Source: CALZJC01 sp041574955 (lineage in GTDB: Bacteria > Acidobacteriota > Thermoanaerobaculia > Multivoradales > JAHEKO01). From it: a stretch of DNA of 5,028 nt. The notes below the pieces were generated by a model. The model was not told the origin of the DNA, searched no databases, and saw only the letters and a list, made by a program, of their open reading frames with translations. Shown in pieces: positions 1 through 5,028 of this stretch. Both the position numbers and the translations under genes were made by a program. The stretch spans positions 1 to 5,028 of the forward strand of contig JBFGNS010000227.1 in NCBI GenBank assembly GCA_041574955.1. The letters run 5' to 3'. The first letter of the stretch is position 1. The number at the start of each line of letters is the position of its first letter.

Positions 1-331
<331 letters not shown>

Positions 332-375
332 TATCGTGATTCCTCCTGTTTCGCTTTCTGTCTGATGCGCTCTGG

Positions 376-678
376 TTACTTGGAGCCGTTGACCACGGCC
401 AGGATCTCGTCCTCGCGCAGGATCACGAGCTCTTCGTCCATCAACTTGATCTCGCTGCCCGAGTACTTGCCGATCAGCACGCGGTCGCCCGCGCTGACGT
501 CCATCGGCTGTCGCTTGCCGTCGTCCTGCAGCTTGCCGGGGCCGACGGCCACGACCTCGGCCTCCTGCGGCTTCTCCTTGGCGGTGTCGGGGATGATGAT
601 GCCGCCCCGGACCTGCTCCTGCTCCTCGATGCGCTTGACCAGAACCCGGTCGTGCAGTGGACGCACATTCACACTCAC
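376..678 (-). CDS. groES: 10 kDa co-chaperonin GroES
   Basis: GroES forms the seven-membered lid that caps GroEL and drives substrate release into the folding cage. The protein is 100 residues, close to the family's usual 95-100. It starts with the typical VRPLHDRVLVKRIEE strand (residues 5-19). The GroEL-binding mobile loop follows, with GGIIIPD at 25-31 in place of the E. coli GGIVLTG. The core motif EVVAVGPG is at 41-48 and KYSGSEIKLMDEE at 71-83. The start is GTG at 676-678, chosen because a near-perfect Shine-Dalgarno lies 7 bases upstream; a second GTG two codons in would be spaced less well. It is the first gene of the operon, with groL 44 bases downstream, and its leader carries CIRCE, so HrcA repression released by heat is expected. 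Nothing looks abnormal apart from the GTG start. Confidence 0.98.
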   Translation of the reverse strand: MSVNVRPLHDRVLVKRIEEQEQVRGGIIIPDTAKEKPQEAEVVAVGPGKLQDDGKRQPMDVSAGDRVLIGKYSGSEIKLMDEELVILREDEILAVVNGSK

Positions 679-685
679 GGTGTCT

Positions 686-694
686 ACCTCCTTT
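686..694 (-). promoter_or_regulatory. Strong ribosome binding site of groES
   Basis: On the minus strand this reads AAAGGAGGT, an almost full complement of the 16S rRNA 3' end. Seven bases separate it from the GTG codon at 676-678. It decides the start of groES in favour of that GTG, and such a strong site fits a highly expressed chaperonin. Confidence 0.9.
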
Positions 695-731
695 ACCGCT
701 ACCAGTTAAGTGTTGGTTTTTGAGATACTTA

Positions 732-745
732 CGCCACGCTTGGCG
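732..745 (-). other. Small hairpin in the groES leader
   Basis: CGCCA and TGGCG form a perfect 5-bp stem with a 4-base loop, located in the 5' untranslated region between CIRCE and the groES ribosome binding site. It could help stabilise the leader together with CIRCE, which also folds as a hairpin in RNA. The pairing is directly visible; any function is inference, and stems this short arise easily by chance in GC-rich DNA. Confidence 0.35.
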
Positions 746-753
746 AGCCTCCG

Positions 754-780
754 TTAGCACTCACCCGGCGAGACTGCTAA
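754..780 (-). promoter_or_regulatory. CIRCE operator (HrcA binding site)
   Basis: The inverted repeat TTAGCACTC-N9-GACTGCTAA matches the CIRCE consensus TTAGCACTC-N9-GAGTGCTAA with a single mismatch in one arm, and the arms extend by one more pair (G753 and C781). CIRCE is the target of the heat-inducible repressor HrcA in many bacteria. It lies immediately downstream of the -10 box at 782-787, covering the predicted transcription start and the beginning of the leader. That is the classical position for blocking groESL initiation. The genome should therefore encode hrcA, which is not in this window. Confidence 0.95.
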
Positions 781-781
781 C

Positions 782-811
782 AGTGTAGCCCGCCTCCTCG
801 GGCAGTGTCAA
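782..811 (-). promoter_or_regulatory. Sigma70-type promoter of the groES-groL operon
   Basis: On the minus strand there is a perfect -35 TTGACA (806-811), an 18-base spacer and a -10 TACACT (782-787). The predicted start is near base 775, inside CIRCE, giving a leader of about 97 nt before groES. No sigma32-like element is evident, in keeping with HrcA/CIRCE control by a housekeeping promoter. The spacer also contains a GCCCG-N6-CGGGC dyad at 788-803, which may be chance. Confidence 0.88.
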
Positions 812-890
812 GATGGCCGGGAGCGCCTCGGGTGGCTGGGGGGAAAGCCCGGCCGACCCCGCGGCCTGCCGCTTGCTGTAGGGTCACCGC

Positions 891-2717
891 GTGCCGCCCG
901 CCAAGCCACGACACCGGTCCGGGGCGAGTCGCGGGCCGCACCGCCTCCGCCACGCCCTGCTGCCGCTCGCCGCGCTCGCCGCCGCCGCACCGGCGCCGGC
1001 TGGGCCGGCGGCCGTGCAGCCGGAGGCGACGTCCGAGCGGGCGGCGGCATCGCCGCTGTTCGAGAGCGCCGAGCAGGCCAGCGGCCTCGACTTCGTGCAC
1101 TTCAACGGCATGTCGGGCGAGTTCTACTTCCCGGAGATGACCGGCCAGGGGGCGGCGCTCCTCGACTACGACGGTGACGGCGATCTCGACGCCTACCTGG
1201 TGCAGGGCGCGATCCTCGGTCCCGGCAAGACGCTGGCCGACGCCCTGGTGCCGCCACAAGGGCCGCTGCCGCCCAGCGACCGGCTCTACCGCAACGACCT
1301 CCACCGCGACGCGGACGGCCGGCTGCGGCCGCGCTTCGTCGACGTCACCGCCACCGGCGGCCTGGCCGCCACCGGCTACGGCATGGGGATCGCCACCGGC
1401 GACTACGACAACGACGGCCACGTCGACCTGTACGTGACCAACTACGGCCCCAACCAGCTGTGGCGCAACCTGGGCGACGGCAGCTTCCGCGACGTCACCG
1501 CCGAGGCCGGGGTGGGCGACGAGCTGTGGGGCACCAGCGCGGCCTTCGCCGACCTCGACGGCGACGGCTGGCTCGACCTGTACGTGGTCAACTACGTCGA
1601 GTTCGACCTGGTGCGCAACCCGCGCTGCTTTGCCACCAGCAGCCGCCGCGACTATTGCGGCCCGAGCGCCTTCCCGCCGCAGCGCGACCGGCTGTACACG
1701 AACAGGGGTGACGGCAGCTTCGAGGACGTCACCTTCGCCTGGCTGCGCGACTACCGCGCCGGCCCCGGGTTGGGGGTCACCGCCGCCGACTTCAACGGCG
1801 ACGGCCGGCTCGATCTGTACGTCGCCAACGACGGCGCCGCCAACCAGATGTGGCTGGCGCAGCCCGGCGGCGGCTTCGTGGACGAGGCGCTGTTCGCGGG
1901 CACCGCGGTCAACCGCATGGGCCGGCCGGAGGCCTCGATGGGCGTCGACGCCGGCGACTTCGACCTCGACGGCGACGAGGACCTGTTCATGACCCACCTC
2001 GCCGGCGAGACCAACACCCTGTACGTCAACGACGGCTCGGGGCTGTTCGAGGACCGTACCGTGGCCGCCGGGCTGGGCGGGGTCAGCCTGCCCTACACCG
2101 CCTTCGGCACCGGCTGGATCGACTACGACAACGACGGGCTGCCCGACCTGCTGGTGCTGAACGGCGCGGTGCGCATCCTGGAAGAGCAGGCGGCGGCCGG
2201 CGACCCCTACCCCCTCAAGCAGCCCAAACAGCTGCTCAGGAACCTGGGCGGCCGCTTCGAGGAAGTGACCGCGCGGGCCGGTCCCGCCTTCGCCGCGCTC
2301 GAGGTGAGCCGCGGCGCGGCGTTCGGCGACGTCGACAACGACGGCGACGTCGACGTGCTGGTGGCCAACAACAACGGCCCGGCGCGGCTGCTGCTCAACC
2401 GCGCCGGCCAGGACGTGGCCTGGCTGGGGATCGCCGCGGCCGGCGCGGCGCCGGCCACGCCGGCGACGGGCAGCCGCGTCTCCGTGCTGCGCGCCGACGG
2501 CCGCGTGCTGACGCGGCGGGTGGCGACCGACGGCAGCTACTGCTCGGCGCGCGACCCGCGGCTGGTGGCCGGTCTCGGCGCAGCCGCCACCGCCGCCCAC
2601 GTCGAAGCCCGCCGGGCCGCCGGTGCGCCCGCCCGCCGCTGGCTGTCGCCACCCGCACGGCGCTATCTGGTACTGTTCGCCGCCCCGGCGAAGCCCATCG
2701 CCGCTCCTTCGCCATGA
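891..2717 (+). CDS. Exported FG-GAP/VCBS repeat protein with C-terminal ASPIC/UnbV domain (CRTAC1 family)
   Basis: This 608-residue protein has an Arg-rich start and a hydrophobic Ala/Leu stretch (about residues 20-40) typical of a signal peptide, so it is probably periplasmic, outer-surface or secreted. The family opening GLDFVHFNG is at 65-73 and leads into seven copies of the calcium-binding loop DxDxDGxxD, starting at residues 92, 171, 221, 300, 356, 411 and 480. This is consistent with a seven-bladed beta-propeller like the integrin-alpha FG-GAP fold. Residues about 510-590 match the ASPIC/UnbV domain, including GSRVSV and DPRLVAGLG. A Cys246/Cys256 pair in the RRDYCGP region is a recurring feature of the family and may form a disulfide; Cys551 replaces a residue that is usually not Cys. 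GTG 891 is the first possible start after an in-frame TAG at 879-881; no good ribosome site or promoter is visible upstream. Substrate and exact role are unknown; adhesion or calcium-dependent protein contacts are inferred from the fold. Confidence 0.93.
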   Translation: MPPAKPRHRSGASRGPHRLRHALLPLAALAAAAPAPAGPAAVQPEATSERAAASPLFESAEQASGLDFVHFNGMSGEFYFPEMTGQGAALLDYDGDGDLDAYLVQGAILGPGKTLADALVPPQGPLPPSDRLYRNDLHRDADGRLRPRFVDVTATGGLAATGYGMGIATGDYDNDGHVDLYVTNYGPNQLWRNLGDGSFRDVTAEAGVGDELWGTSAAFADLDGDGWLDLYVVNYVEFDLVRNPRCFATSSRRDYCGPSAFPPQRDRLYTNRGDGSFEDVTFAWLRDYRAGPGLGVTAADFNGDGRLDLYVANDGAANQMWLAQPGGGFVDEALFAGTAVNRMGRPEASMGVDAGDFDLDGDEDLFMTHLAGETNTLYVNDGSGLFEDRTVAAGLGGVSLPYTAFGTGWIDYDNDGLPDLLVLNGAVRILEEQAAAGDPYPLKQPKQLLRNLGGRFEEVTARAGPAFAALEVSRGAAFGDVDNDGDVDVLVANNNGPARLLLNRAGQDVAWLGIAAAGAAPATPATGSRVSVLRADGRVLTRRVATDGSYCSARDPRLVAGLGAAATAAHVEARRAAGAPARRWLSPPARRYLVLFAAPAKPIAAPSP

Positions 2718-4378
2718 CCCCCCGCCCCGCGCCCAACCGCCCCGGCCCGCCGGGTGCCGGCCTCGCCCGCCCACTGCCGGTGCTGGTGCTCGCGGCCCTG
2801 GTCGCGGCCGCGCCCTCGCTCGCCCAGGCGCCCGGGGGCGCGGCGACGGCGGCACCGGCGGTGACGCCGGGCGACCTGCCGGAGCCCGGCCTCGAAGGGC
2901 TCGAGCCGGCGGTGGCGGAGCAGCTCGCCGAGATGCGGGGTTTCGTCGTCAAGCAGTTCACCGAGACCGAGACCCCGCCGCCGCTGCTGGCCGAGCCGAT
3001 CGGCGAGCTGGGACGGCTGTACCTGGCCTACGACCTGCGCCAGCCGGCCGAGCAGTGTCTGCTGCTGGCCGACCGCCTCAACCCCCGCGACTTCCGCTGG
3101 ACCTACCACCTGGGCTATCTCTACCAGGGTGACGGCAAGCTCGAGCAGGCGGCGCGCCACTACGAGCGCGCCCTGGCCATCCAGCCCGGCGTGGTGCCGG
3201 CGATGATCCGGTTGGGCGAGGTCTACGCCGCCGACAACCGGCCGGAGGCGGCCGAGTGGGTGCTGCGCGAGGCGCTCCAGCGCGACCCCTCCTCGGCCGC
3301 GGCCGAGGCGGCGCTGGGCGAGCTGCTGGTGGCGGCCGAACGGTATCGCGAGGGCGAGGAGCTGCTGCGCTCGGCGCTCGAGCGCCAGCCCGGCGCCGAC
3401 CGGCTGTACTACCCGCTGGCGCTGGCGCTCAGGGCGCGCGGCGAGGACGCCGGGGCGCGCGCCATGATGGCCAAGGCCGGCACGGTCGGCGTGCGGCCGG
3501 CCGATCCGCTGATCGACGGCCTCGAGGAGATGGCGATCGGCGAGCGGGTGCACCTGCTGCGCGGCCGCGCCGCCTACCAGGCGGGAGACTTCGCAGCCGC
3601 CGCCGAGCAGTTCCGGGCGGCCGCCGAGGTCAACCCCGAAAGCGTAGCGGCGCACGTCAACCTGGGCACCACCCTCGGCCGGCTGGGCGACGTCGAGGGC
3701 GCGATGACCGAGTACCGGCGGGCCATCGAGCTGGCGCCGGCCAACACCTCGGCGCTCTACAACCTGGGCACGCTGCTGATGCAACGGGGCGAGTCCGCCG
3801 ACGCGCTCGAGCAGTTCAAGACGGCGGCGCTGCACGCGCCCAAGGACGGCGGCCTCAGGTTCCAGCTCGCCGAGGCGCTGCGCGCCAACGGCCTGGAGAA
3901 CGACGCCCTGCTGCACTACCGCCAGGCCGCCGAGCTGGCGCCGCCGGGCGAGATGGCGCGCTTCCGGGAGGCGCAGATCCTGACCGAGCAGGGGCGGCTC
4001 GTCGAAGCCATCGAGCGGCTGGAAGAGGGTCTCGAGCTGGCGCCCCGCTCGAGCCTGCTGGCGCTGACCCTGGCGCGGCTGCTGGCGAGCGGACCCGACC
4101 TCGAGCTGCGCGACGGCGAGCGCGCCCTCGCGATCCTCCTCAACTCCACCATCCGCCGCTCGCTCCGGAGCTTCGAGACGCTGGCGATGGCCTACGCCGA
4201 GACCGGCAACTGCGACAAGGCGCTCGAGTGGCAGAGCCAGGCCTGGGAGGCGGCGCTCGACGCCGACGACCAGACCCTGGCCGAAGAGATGGAGCGCCGG
4301 GCCGCCCACTACCGCGACAGCCGGCCCTGCCGCTACCTGCCGGACGCGACCGGCCCGGCGGCCGGCGATGAGCCCTAG
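2714..4378 (+). CDS. Exported tetratricopeptide repeat (TPR) protein coupled to the CRTAC1-type gene
   Basis: The protein has 554 residues. An N-terminal stretch with Arg19 before LPVLVLAALVAAAPSLAQA (21-39) looks like a Sec signal peptide, with cleavage around 37-39, and no lipobox is seen. A Pro/Ala-rich linker (40-60) follows. About eleven or twelve TPR units then run from about 94 to 520, in two blocks (94-261 and 277-517) split by a short linker. The clearest are at 127-160, 161-194, 277-310, 311-344 and 345-378, each about 34 residues with the usual Gly8, Ala20 and Pro32 pattern. The end (ELRDGERALAIL to RPCR, about 464-540) resembles the conserved tail of TPR proteins that accompany ASPIC/UnbV proteins. 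The ATG shares ATGA with the previous gene's stop and has no Shine-Dalgarno, so translation is probably coupled. TPRs form protein-binding scaffolds; the partner is likely the upstream propeller protein (inference). Reading the frame further upstream from 1850 gives only Arg-rich shadow sequence, so 2714 is the start. Confidence 0.93.
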   Translation: MTPRPAPNRPGPPGAGLARPLPVLVLAALVAAAPSLAQAPGGAATAAPAVTPGDLPEPGLEGLEPAVAEQLAEMRGFVVKQFTETETPPPLLAEPIGELGRLYLAYDLRQPAEQCLLLADRLNPRDFRWTYHLGYLYQGDGKLEQAARHYERALAIQPGVVPAMIRLGEVYAADNRPEAAEWVLREALQRDPSSAAAEAALGELLVAAERYREGEELLRSALERQPGADRLYYPLALALRARGEDAGARAMMAKAGTVGVRPADPLIDGLEEMAIGERVHLLRGRAAYQAGDFAAAAEQFRAAAEVNPESVAAHVNLGTTLGRLGDVEGAMTEYRRAIELAPANTSALYNLGTLLMQRGESADALEQFKTAALHAPKDGGLRFQLAEALRANGLENDALLHYRQAAELAPPGEMARFREAQILTEQGRLVEAIERLEEGLELAPRSSLLALTLARLLASGPDLELRDGERALAILLNSTIRRSLRSFETLAMAYAETGNCDKALEWQSQAWEAALDADDQTLAEEMERRAAHYRDSRPCRYLPDATGPAAGDEP

Positions 4379-4421
4379 CGCGCCGGCGCTCGTGAGGCGC
4401 AGCGGGCGGTGAACGGCCCCG

Positions 4422-4490
4422 GTCCGGCCCGGCCCGGCGCGTTTCGGGCACCGCCGCGCCGGGCCGGCGGCCCGGACGGGACCCCTTTTT
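4422..4490 (+). terminator. Terminator-like GC-rich hairpin after the CRTAC1-TPR unit
   Basis: A perfect 13-bp stem pairs 4429-4441 with 4455-4467 around a 13-base loop. It is extended outward by six more pairs (4422-4427 with 4472-4477) across a small internal loop. Five T residues follow at 4486-4490. The T-run begins 8 bases after the outer stem, further than in a canonical intrinsic terminator. The position, about 45 bases after the TPR stop codon and before the next promoter, favours a real transcription end. A GC-rich stem of this kind could also arise by composition. Confidence 0.55.
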
Positions 4491-4513
4491 GTAAAGAAAA
4501 TCTTAATCAGCTT

Positions 4514-4527
4514 GCGCATCCATGCGC
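4514..4527. promoter_or_regulatory. Dyad upstream of the -35 box, candidate activator site
   Basis: GCGCAT-CC-ATGCGC is a perfect 6-bp inverted repeat within a locally AT-rich stretch (4486-4541). Its centre lies about 57 bases upstream of the predicted start near 4578, a usual place for an activator that contacts RNA polymerase. No regulator family can be named from the sequence, and chance is not excluded. Confidence 0.35.
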
Positions 4528-4541
4528 GCTCATCTATTTGC

Positions 4542-4571
4542 TTGACAGCCCCTCGGGAGGGGGAGTACCAT
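4542..4571 (+). promoter_or_regulatory. Sigma70-type promoter for the secreted-protein gene
   Basis: A perfect -35 TTGACA (4542-4547), an 18-base spacer and a -10 TACCAT (4566-4571) are present. They follow an AT-rich patch that stands out from the GC-rich surroundings. The predicted start is near 4577-4580, giving a leader of about 265 nt before the ATG at 4843. The spacer holds a CCCCTC-GG-GAGGGG dyad (4549-4562), nearly centred between the two boxes, which could be an operator. Confidence 0.78.
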
Positions 4572-4708
4572 CCCTGGCACTTCAGAGAGGAAGTCGAAGG
4601 GGGCAAGGCCCCCAGGGGAGGACGGGAGAGTTGAGAGGTCGGTCAGAAGCAGGCGTCACCGCCTATGGCAACGGAGCCACCGTTAGGCTCCCGGTGTCCG
4701 CGGATCCC

Positions 4709-4738
4709 GGCCGCTGCCGTTCGCGCAGCGGCCTTCTT
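4709..4738 (+). terminator. Terminator-like hairpin inside the leader, possible attenuator
   Basis: A perfect 9-bp stem (4709-4717 with 4725-4733) with a 7-base loop is followed at once by TTCTT (4734-4738). It sits about 130 nt after the predicted start and 105 bases before the coding region, so a transcript ending here would be a short leader RNA. The T-run is short and broken by a C, so it may be a weak or regulated terminator, or only a structural stem. Confidence 0.45.
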
Positions 4739-4803
4739 GCATCTGGCAGACCCCAGCAACCGGCCCCTGCCTCCGCCAAGTTGGTACCCCACAGCGACGC
4801 AAC

Positions 4804-4820
4804 GGCCCGCCCGGCGGGCC
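4804..4820 (+). promoter_or_regulatory. GC-rich hairpin just upstream of the ribosome binding site
   Basis: GGCCCGC pairs with GCGGGCC (4804-4810 with 4814-4820) around a 3-base loop. It ends 8 bases before the AAAGGA site at 4829-4834. No T-run follows, so it is not a terminator; it could influence ribosome access or mRNA stability. A 7-bp GC stem by chance is possible. Confidence 0.35.
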
Positions 4821-4828
4821 CTCATGGG

Positions 4829-4834
4829 AAAGGA
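4829..4834 (+). promoter_or_regulatory. Ribosome binding site of the secreted-protein gene
   Basis: AAAGGA lies 8 bases before the ATG at 4843-4845, an ideal distance. It fixes this ATG as the start over the out-of-frame ATG at 4824 and the upstream ATG at 4665, neither of which has such a site. Confidence 0.8.
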
Positions 4835-4842
4835 CTCGGACG

Positions 4843-5028
4843 ATGACACGCAAACTGCTTGCCTGTGCCCTGCTGACGGGGCTCGTTTTCACCGTTTCGA
4901 CAGCCGTGGAGGCGCAGATCGACGACGACTTCCCCGAGGTCGTGCTGTTCGCCACCAACAGCATGACGATCGACCAGAACACCACGGTGGTGTCGGGCGA
5001 CGTCGTGGTCAACGCCGACTCCCCCGCC
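4843..5028 (+). CDS. Secreted protein of unknown family, N-terminal part (runs off the right edge)
   Basis: Only 62 codons are in the window. The protein starts with a textbook Sec signal peptide: positively charged TRK (2-4), a hydrophobic core LLACALLTGLVFTV (5-18) and a likely cleavage after VEA (22-24). The mature protein begins QIDDDFPE. Cys8 is too close to the N terminus, and inside the hydrophobic core, to be a lipobox cysteine. The mature start (33-57) alternates short hydrophobic strands with polar turns, including a VVSGDVVVN segment at 49-57. This resembles the regular beta-strand openings of surface, polymer-forming or beta-solenoid proteins, but it is too short to assign. Codon use matches the G/C-ending bias of the neighbours. 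The gene has its own promoter, a long structured leader and a good ribosome site, suggesting individually tuned expression. I do not recognise the family. Confidence 0.85.
   Translation, partial: MTRKLLACALLTGLVFTVSTAVEAQIDDDFPEVVLFATNSMTIDQNTTVVSGDVVVNADSPA

Larger units (their letters stand above)
4578..4842 (+). ncRNA. Long structured 5' leader, candidate cis-regulatory RNA of unknown class
   Basis: From the predicted start to the ATG there are about 265 nt with no convincing gene. Hairpins visible in order are: ACTTC/GAAGT (4579-4594); GGGGGC/GCCCCC with a 3-base loop (4599-4613); AGGCG/CGCCT (4651-4664); competing stems between 4661 and 4691; a 9-bp GGCCGCTGC/GCAGCGGCC stem followed by TTCTT (4709-4738); and a 7-bp stem (4804-4820) just before the ribosome site. 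A purine-rich stretch separates the first stems from the core at about 4641-4700. The mix of a compact, multiply pairing core, a terminator-like stem and a downstream RBS-proximal stem is what a riboswitch or attenuator leader looks like. I could not fit it to the glycine, c-di-GMP, cobalamin, TPP, SAM or other classes I can recall. Function, and even the exact 5' end, are inferred. Confidence 0.5.

Noticed and set aside
812..890. Promoter for the CRTAC1-type gene
   Set aside because: No pair of -35/-10 boxes with 16-18 bp spacing is convincing on the plus strand between 700 and 890. Initiation may depend on another sigma factor or weak boxes I cannot recognise.
1850..2713. Upstream extension of the TPR frame by 288 codons
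   Set aside because: This part is Arg/Gly-rich and overlaps the clear FG-GAP coding sequence in another frame. The signal peptide begins exactly at ATG 2714.
777..2855. 692-codon open frame on the minus strand opposite the CRTAC1-type gene
   Set aside because: It mirrors the codon bias of the real gene: the repeated DGDGD loops read as Val/Glu/Ala-rich repeats. It shows no family motifs and would cover the groES promoter and CIRCE.
4377..4390. Small palindrome overlapping the TPR stop codon as a terminator
   Set aside because: AGCGC/GCGCT is only 5 bp with no T-run. The larger hairpin downstream is the better candidate.
2663..4606. 647-codon open frame on the minus strand opposite the TPR gene
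   Set aside because: It is an antisense shadow of GC-rich codons, rich in Arg, Gly, Val and Gln, with no recognisable domain. It also runs through the promoter and terminator-like hairpin.
4409..4630. GTG-started frame from 4409 running through to 4846
   Set aside because: It would translate the terminator-like hairpin and the promoter, and its composition is not protein-like. Only the portion from TTG 4631 merits mention, and weakly.
4584..4640. Glycine riboswitch-like words (GAAGGGGGCAAG, GGAC, GAGAG)
   Set aside because: The order is wrong and the conserved CUCUCAGG-type strand is missing, so these are chance similarities in purine-rich sequence.
4641..4700. Possible c-di-GMP-I (GEMM) riboswitch, from the GCAGG...CACC, ACGG-AGCCACCG and GGC..CCGG words
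   Set aside because: Only partial similarity: the invariant GGCAAACC and GACGCAAAGC stretches are not intact and the closing P1 helix does not pair. A covariance-model search would settle it.
4843..4870. Lipoprotein signal with Cys8
   Set aside because: Cys8 comes before and within the hydrophobic core, whereas a lipobox cysteine should follow it. VEA at 22-24 is a good signal peptidase I site.

Overview
The window comes from a high-GC bacterium. The coding regions are strongly biased to G/C at third codon positions. A CIRCE-controlled groES-groL operon sits beside a paired FG-GAP/ASPIC-UnbV (CRTAC1-type) protein and an exported TPR protein. That pairing is common in Acidobacteriota (e.g. 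Thermoanaerobaculia-like lineages) and also occurs in Planctomycetota and related phyla, so the phylum is a weak inference. No mobile element, tRNA, rRNA or CRISPR array is visible.

Layout. (1) Bases 1-811, minus strand: the start of groL (runs off the left edge), groES, a roughly 97-nt leader, a CIRCE operator and a good sigma70-type promoter. This is a heat-shock chaperonin operon under HrcA-type repression. (2) Bases 891-4378, plus strand: an exported seven-repeat FG-GAP/VCBS protein with a C-terminal ASPIC/UnbV domain, followed with an ATGA overlap by an exported TPR protein of 554 residues. The two look like one translationally coupled unit, and a large GC-rich hairpin with a T-run follows them. 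No convincing promoter is seen upstream of the pair. (3) Bases 4379-4842: a 464-base non-coding region. It holds the terminator-like hairpin, a short AT-rich stretch, a dyad, a second sigma70-type promoter (TTGACA-18-TACCAT) and a leader of about 265 nt rich in hairpins, including mutually exclusive pairings and a terminator-like stem. (4) Bases 4843-5028: the first 62 codons of a small-start, signal-peptide-bearing secreted protein of unknown family, running off the right edge.

The most interesting part is the leader at about 4578-4842. It looks like a cis-regulatory RNA (riboswitch, attenuator or protein-binding leader) in front of a secreted or surface protein. I could not match it convincingly to any riboswitch class I know. 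The CRTAC1-TPR pair is probably a secreted or periplasmic module of unresolved function.
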